A stretch of 64,000 nt of DNA. Origin: Spizellomyces sp. 'palustris' (Eukaryota > Chytridiomycota > Chytridiomycetes > Spizellomycetales > Spizellomycetaceae). Under the pieces are notes generated by a model that did no database searches, was not told the DNA's origin, and was given only the letters and a program-made list of their open reading frames with translations. Below are positions 58,632 to 64,000 of the stretch, piece after piece; the stretch's first letter is position 1, and each line of letters opens with the position of its first letter. The translations under genes and the position numbers were made by a program. The stretch is from the NCBI GenBank assembly GCA_006535965.1, contig QEAR01000017.1, positions 236,685 through 300,684 on the forward strand. The letters are read 5' to 3'.

Positions 58632-61600
58632 AACGATATAATAGACCGACTCTCTGTTATCAGTTTTCTTGCATCACTCTTTCAAAACCTTGGGTTTCCA
58701 CATGATGAAGTGTTCAGTGTTTTGGCGTTTGAGGAAAAACCGACTGTCGTGGAATTGACCGATAGACAACATGTGTGCGTGCACATTGCTGCTCAGGTAA
58801 AAAAAAAACAAAAGAGGTGGTTTGAAATGGGTATCTGGTTCCGTTAGGACGTCTAGCAAACGAGGGGAGCTTAAATACTGGTGCATCGATTATGTTTGGT
58901 TTTGCAATTTATTATTTCGTTAAATATATTCTATTCAGATTTATCTTGATGTCGGGTTGACGCTTCAAGAGCTAGAAACTACCATTCCTTCTCAAGCGAT
59001 TCCTTACATTCTCCTTGCCCTCATAACGTGCGTTTTATAGTTTGATCATCTCAATCAGAGGGGTGCTTATATTTGTCTTTTTCTTTTAGGAATGAGAGGG
59101 CCGTCGCGGATACCACCTACAACCCATTTATTCTCATCAGTCGATACCTGATCCGAACCATCACCCAAAACAACGCAGAAACAAATGACCGAATACTCCC
59201 ACATACAAGTCTACTGAAAACCTTTTTGGATGAATCCCAGGACATGACCGTGATATGTCAATTATCGTATGAATTGGGGGAATACTACTTTTGTATAAAC
59301 GAGTTTGGGGAAGCGAGACGGTTTTTGGGACGTGCTTTGGATACTTTACCATCTAATGATCCATTGTTCTGGTTCGTTATGATTTGGTTTTGTCATCTTT
59401 GGTTTTTTGTTGAATTCTGTACTCATGAGAAAGTGACAGCACGGTTGATCGGAAACGACTTGGATATTTGATCATGGGATGTACATCTGTACTAGAAAGC
59501 AAGATTACTTTACCTCAAGATGTATCGGAAAGCAAGATTGCTTTACCTCAAGATGTATCGGGTATGTTCATGACTGTTTGTTTTTACAATAACAAAAGTG
59601 TTGACATGTCTACGGTAACGCCCTTGGAAGATACAAAGGAAGAAGAGGGAATAACTCTAGTACAAAAGGTAAAGCATTTTGCTTGAATACCGCCGTGTGC
59701 ATATACACCAAACGAATCTCACCGTTTTTTATTGTTTGTTTAGACGAGACCCTTTCAACCATTTCAAAATGATCCAAATCTACGCGTGAGAAAACACTGT
59801 TTTGTCTATATATACATTATCGCTAATACCGTACTTGCAAAATCTACAGGTTTACTTTGCGCTCCTAACCCAAATGACGGAAGACGATGTAGACCTCTTG
59901 CGATCCGTACGAATGGACATATCACCCGTACAGTACCTTCTTTTTTGAAAACATGACATCCACACACACTCTTTAACTACATTTGCCTTTTAGCAACGAC
60001 AAGTAACACTCTTACTAACCCACCTCAAAACCGCATACGAAAAGGTAATAAATACACAAAATTACAAATCCAACAAAAAACCAATCAAAAAACTCGTTAT
60101 TCTACAGAACGACCTGCACCTCGCCGAAAAACTCTTGGGTCACATCCTCGAACTCGCCTCAACCTTCACTCTTGATACAAATCAATTGGCATCTGTAGCG
60201 GAGATGGGACAGTTGTTGCAACTTGAGCGGGGTGAGAAAACTCCTGTGCTTGTTGCGGCGGTTTTGGAGCAGGTGTATATGCAATTGAGGTCGAGTCAGG
60301 TAAGAAAAACAAAACATCGTTTTGTAAATTTCATTCGAGTACTTAAATCTTTGTACAAGGTGTTACCACGGACAGATTTTATGGTTTGTGTGTTTTTTTT
60401 GTGTGTGGTTTGATTTTGGTATATATCGATCATTGTTGACCTTTTGTTTTTGGCGGCAGAAACGGATCTTTGTCTTGTTATTACGAGGACGATATGAGCA
60501 TACCAGTGTCCTATTACAAGATTTTGCGGCACGGTTATTGAACATGTTACAACAAGGGGCCATTACCGGTACGCCAAAAAAGAAACTCCAAAAAGCAGCT
60601 CTCGTTTACAAAAGGAAACTGAAAATCTTTTCTTTTTGGTAGACGTTGAACACGGAGGAATGTTATGTTGTTTATCCCAAATGGTTTCGCAATGTTTCCA
60701 AATCATGGATGCCATGGCGCTTGGACAAGACAATGGTCCCGGTACATTTTTGTATTCTTTTCTTGTCAGTATTCCCATTTTTGGTTAACTGTAACCTCAT
60801 AAACGACTTAGGATACGACGATGTAACACTCCTTGACCGCATGACACAGCTCCCACAACTCATCGAACAGCTCAAAGAAACCGGATACGTCCTGGCTGCT
60901 GCTGTTGGGGACCAGAATATCTCAAGTGTACGTACAGATGTTGCCGGTTGCATGATGAGGACACTAACTATGGTTGTGTGTAGGCGCGAGTTCATTTCGT
61001 GGATGTGTTAAAGAAGAGTGGGGATATTGGGCTTTTACGGGGTGTGGGTGGACTTGTTGCGGGTATCGTGAATGGATTGTTGGGGAATGTCAAGGTATGT
61101 AAAATCACAGTCAGGCATTTTTGGGTACAAGGGTAATGAAAAATGGTTTTTGCTTTTTTGGCTACAAGATCCATGTCGTGCATTTTGGGGCTTTTGCGTA
61201 TATAACGGATTCAGAAGCTATCCATGATCCTCGGTACGTTTTTTTTAAGTGATTTAGTTTTGCAATTAACACTGGTAAAACCAACATTTTCAATCATAGT
61301 TTTGTAGACATTCTCCCACGACTCCTCAAGACATCTACACCCAGTTCATCCCACCTAGTCCGACCAGAACTGGTACCCAACATTCTTGAATTTCTAAAAG
61401 GTGTCTATACGACGCTACGAGAGATGGATCCTTGTGATGCGCGAGGTGTGGGTGCACTTGGGGACGTGTATTTCGCGTGCGGGGCGGTGCGTGAGGCATT
61501 TTGGTATGGATTTTATACTGTTTTGTGTTTTGTGTTTTTGATATTGAGGTTTTTTTTTCGTTTTTTTTTTTGGAGTTTTTATGTGATGGGACTTGAATCT

Positions 61601-62266
61601 GCTTCTCGGGGGTTTATGGATATACGACAAATTCAATGGTATCACCTCCCAAGACTTGTTCAATGCGCTGAACAATCCAACGGTAAGTATACCCGTTTCC
61701 CATAATGTTAACAACAAAGCATTCCCAACTCTAATGAAAAACGACTAGAATACCTTGCTGCAACCGTGTTTTGTCAATTGTATCCCACCCTTGTTGTTCA
61801 TCGCACGCTGGGGTTGTTGACCAAGGCCCTATCGGTGCGTGAGACACAACAGTGGATCGTGCAAGATAAAGGTCCTGTGGAGGGTGTCGTGTCCGTGTTA
61901 TGGGATGTGGTGGTGCTAGAGTTTGCTATAGGTGCGTATGAATGTGCTTTTACGTGTATTACAGGTATTGATTATTTATTTTTTTTTGGTGTTTGGCATG
62001 GTAGCGTACTTTAAATCAAGAAACGAAATAACCACTGTCGATTTACTTGTACGTTTTTACTTTTTTGTCGGATTTTTCTGTTTGGGGTACATTATCTTGA
62101 TGTTTTTTTTTATATTCGTTAGCTTCGTGTCATGTCTCGCCTGGAACTCGCACCGTCTTCTGAAGCATCCACTCGCCAGTCATATGTACATTACGTTCTT
62201 CAACCTTTTTTAAAGGCGTTATTCAAGTCGTATCAGCGTGTATTGGATCGTATATTACGAGAGTGA
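58632..62266 (+). CDS. INTS8: Integrator complex subunit 8 homologue
   Basis: At least a dozen collinear short exons. The first one recognised (about 58632-58795) has LASLFQNLGFPHDEVFSVLA; its start codon is not found. Later blocks include YELGEYYFCINEFGEARRFL (TPR-like, about 59270-59330), KNDLHLAEKLLGHILELAST (about 60110-60165), LLRGRYEHTSVLLQDFAARL, LGDVYFACGAVREAFWY (about 61450-61500) and LWDVVVLEFAIAYFKSRN (about 61900-62020), ending RVLDRILRE at 62266. The order GDVYF-x-AFWYY, then FCQLYP, then WDVVVLEF parallels the C-terminal half of animal INTS8 (GDLYF, LCQFLR, WDVTILEY). INTS8 is a structural subunit that recruits PP2A to Integrator, the nuclear complex that cleaves snRNA and nascent RNAs. 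Exon borders are approximate. Confidence 0.78.
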
Positions 62267-62630
62267 ATATATGTGTATACCCCTTCCTTTTTTTTGACCG
62301 ATAATGAGAGAACGTTAGCAGCACTAACGTTTGGGTATACAGTACGCGCAAAACGTGTGTTGGTAGGGCGCAGTAACCAGGGAGGTAAACGCTTGGCTTA
62401 GCCATGGTACAAGACGCGCATGATCTTACACACGTTATTCCAAAGAGTGGGATGGATAAACAATTATATTCAAACACAACACGCTCAATACAAAAAAAAA
62501 CATCTAGCTAGTCCTGATCCGGTAGGTCCGTACCTTGCAAGTCTAAAAAAAAGTGGGAGTTAGCAACCGGTCAGGATCAATAGGAACACCCTCTGTCGGT
62601 CGGCCCCCCCATGTGCACCAAGCACCCGAC
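62267..62630. other. Intergenic region 3' of INTS8
   Basis: The INTS8 3' UTR, then sequence without a recognisable gene. Confidence 0.4.
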
Positions 62631-62898
62631 GGAAAAGCACATCCTCCAGTAGAGTCCGTCGTGAGCGAAAGTGAAAACGGAAAAGTACATCCTCCAGCAG
62701 AGGCCTTCATGAGCGAAGTGAAGACGGAAAAGCACATCCTCCAGCAGAGGCCTTCGTGGGCGAACCCCCACGCAGGGCACATCTCCAGCAGAGGCCACCC
62801 GTCGTCACAACCTCACGCAGGGCACATCCGCCAGCAGAGGCCACCCGTTAGCACCACCCCACGCAGGGCACATCCACCAGCAGAGGCCACCCGTCACC
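62631..62898 (+). repeat. Minisatellite, six units of 45-51 bp
   Basis: Units share CACATCCTCCAGCAGAGGCC. The first three are 47-51 bp with a GAGCGAA-type tail; the last three are about 45 bp with CACGCAGGG junctions. A long plus-strand frame (62553-63158) crosses the array, but unit length is not a multiple of three, and successive units are read in different frames (HPPAEA, HILQQRP, HISSRGH). Confidence 0.8.
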
Positions 62899-63382
62899 AA
62901 AATGCACACAAGATTGCACAACCTCAAGCGGCTGCACCTCCCTCAGCGAAACCAAATCCGTCATCCCAAATTGCCACCCACCTTCTAGCGACATTGAGAG
63001 CCGGAGGAGGTAGGAGAGCAACGAATCGATTGTCGAGAGTGGAAAATGGAGAGAATGGAAGAGCTGGGATATGTCGAGAGGGAAGCAGAGCGACGCGCTA
63101 TTATAGACGAATCTGGCTCGCGTGGCCCGGGTGGCGCGGAACCCACGCGTCTTTGTGAATTGGCTCCGTGTAACACGAACACTCTGGTTGATTGGCTGCT
63201 TAGATGTGGCGTCGTCACTGGTCAAGTCCTACGAATGAGGTCGCATCACATGCATGAATTACAAATATGATTGATTTAACCAAATAGAGAATACGCTTAC
63301 GAATTTGATTTAACCAAATAAAGAATACGATGAGATTGTGCAAAATATCCATTCAACACACATCCAGATACCCAATTCATTT
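62899..63382. other. Degenerate region
   Basis: Frames on both strands (for example 62848-63225 minus) have no domain. A direct repeat of GATTTAACCAAATA occurs near 63271 and 63307. Confidence 0.35.
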
Positions 63383-63732
63383 TTACAATCTACCGATATT
63401 ATGAGGATTATGCAAATACACCAGCTTTCTTAAAATTGCCCATAAGTTTTCGATAGGATTAAGATCGGGAGATTGTGGTGGTCATGGGAGAATGGCATTG
63501 TCTGCAAATCACTGGCATGAAATCTGCGATGTATGAGTAGGAGCATTATCTTGTTGAAAAGAATAAAACACCTGGAATATGATAGGGCTTTTTTTGATCG
63601 AAAATACAGGCCGAGAGTACGACGAATTGTGGTAAGGCTGACTTTCTCTTGAGCAGCAATAGCTGCCCAGGTTAGTCCAGCCTTATTCAGTGCTACAATC
63701 GCTGCTCATTTGGCTGGTTTGAGTGGCCTCAT
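63383..63732 (-). pseudogene. Decayed Tc1/mariner transposase
   Basis: The minus strand gives MRPLKPAK then a stop, ALNKAGLTWAAIAAQEKVSL (helix-turn-helix region) and TTIRRTLG. After a frameshift and internal loss comes FQQDNAPTHTSQISCQ, a stop, FADNAILP, a stop, then PPQSPDLNPIENLWAILRKL ending at 63383. QQDNAP and SPDLNPIEN are the second Asp and the Glu motifs of the DDE catalytic core. The central part with the first Asp is missing and three or more stops are present, so it is not active. Confidence 0.85.
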
Positions 63733-63769
63733 GTCATGTCTGGTGGTCTCGCAATCTTGCAATCTTGAC

Positions 63770-64000
63770 AGCCGTATCATGTCGACATCTTAGTGTATTG
63801 GCAATAACAAATGTCACACACAATACACCAATGTGGATTGAACCACTGGGCCTGGCGACAACCAGCCCGGAAAAGCTAACCAACTACCACCACTAGGCCT
63901 AATTACACATGCAATACATCACGGTTGGTCTAACCGGGTAACTAGTGCCCACCACCACGAGAGAAATCCTACTAGGCCTTTGGTTCCAAAGCTTTTTTTT
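63770..64000 (-). mobile_element. tRNA-derived SINE-like sequence (runs off the window)
   Basis: Read on the minus strand, AGTTGGTTAGC (63885-63875) looks like a tRNA D-arm/A box and GGTTCAATCC (63844-63835) like a B box, about 30 bases apart. The T-stem does not pair as in a functional tRNA. A poly-A run (T8 on the plus strand) lies at the window end on the 5' side of the element as read, and CTAGGCCT occurs twice (about 63892 and 63970). A degenerate tRNA-derived retroelement is the best reading. Confidence 0.35.

Noticed and set aside
62577-62798. Minus-strand frames with CWRM repeats
   Set aside because: They are the reverse reading of the minisatellite; the frame cycles between units.
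63835-63895. Functional tRNA gene
   Set aside because: The boxes are present, but the T-stem and acceptor stem do not pair and the spacing is short, so I keep it only as a SINE-like relic.
1-64000. CRISPR arrays, rRNA, bacterial operons or a prophage
   Set aside because: None seen: repeats are few and lack regular spacers, genes have spliceosomal introns, and no rRNA core sequence was recognised.

Overview
This is a 64 kb window of nuclear DNA from a eukaryote, most likely a zoosporic (chytrid-grade) fungus. Genes carry many short GT-AG introns, mostly about 55-100 nt where I could phase them, and they lie close together on both strands. The fungal signal is a chitin-synthase activator of the Chs4/Skt5 type with a C-terminal CaaX box. 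The flagellate, early-diverging signal is an AKAP9/pericentrin-like protein with a PACT domain, a giant WDR87/WDR97-like WD40 protein and an Integrator subunit 8 homologue, a set that yeasts and moulds generally lack. I see no complete mobile element, rRNA or tRNA gene. Left part, 1-32 kb: a membrane protein cut by the window edge; a PH-CLU-TPR protein (minus, 2162-6626); a PhoD-like phosphatase with a low-complexity N-terminus (minus, 7153-9754); two uncharacterised plus-strand genes (10451-10945 and about 11218-12740), the second behind a CRE plus TATA promoter; an F-box/LRR protein (minus, 12933-15337); a possible small secreted peptide (15852); a MARVEL-type four-helix membrane protein (minus, 16906-17527); a GATA zinc-finger protein (minus, 18801-20169); two tiny head-to-head genes around 20970; the giant WD40 gene (minus, 21552-30280); and a second GATA factor (plus, 30747-31854). 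Middle part, 32-47 kb: a 2562-residue AKAP9/pericentrin-like coiled-coil protein (plus, 32266-40194); a secreted GH13 alpha-amylase-family enzyme (plus, 40785-42717); a membrane-anchored short-chain dehydrogenase (minus, 42922-44172); and an Spp1/CXXC1-like PHD protein (minus, 44247-46792), expected in the COMPASS histone H3K4 methyltransferase. Accessory part, 47-53.5 kb: gene-poor and repeat-rich. It holds a 44-bp triple repeat, an imperfect ~110-bp array with dispersed and inverted relatives, and three copies of a small coiled-coil gene family, of which only one has an intact N-terminal reading frame. Right part, 53.7-64 kb: Chs4/Skt5 (plus, 53740-56479), a coiled-coil protein (minus, 56734-58291), Integrator subunit 8 (plus, about 58632-62266), then a degenerate tail with a minisatellite, a decayed Tc1/mariner transposase and a tRNA-derived SINE-like end. 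The neighbouring genes do not form one pathway. They fall into themes: centrosome/axoneme (PACT, WD40), cell wall and secretion (Chs4, GH13), chromatin and RNA processing (Spp1, two GATA factors, INTS8), and mitochondrial or mRNA-linked control (CLU). The least expected protein is the PH-CLU-TPR fusion, whose exon phases agree across the seven 5'-proximal exons that I could join from the PH domain into the CLU module. Exon borders were deduced by eye from GT-AG sites, phase and homology; genes whose 5' ends or internal splices I could not settle are marked.
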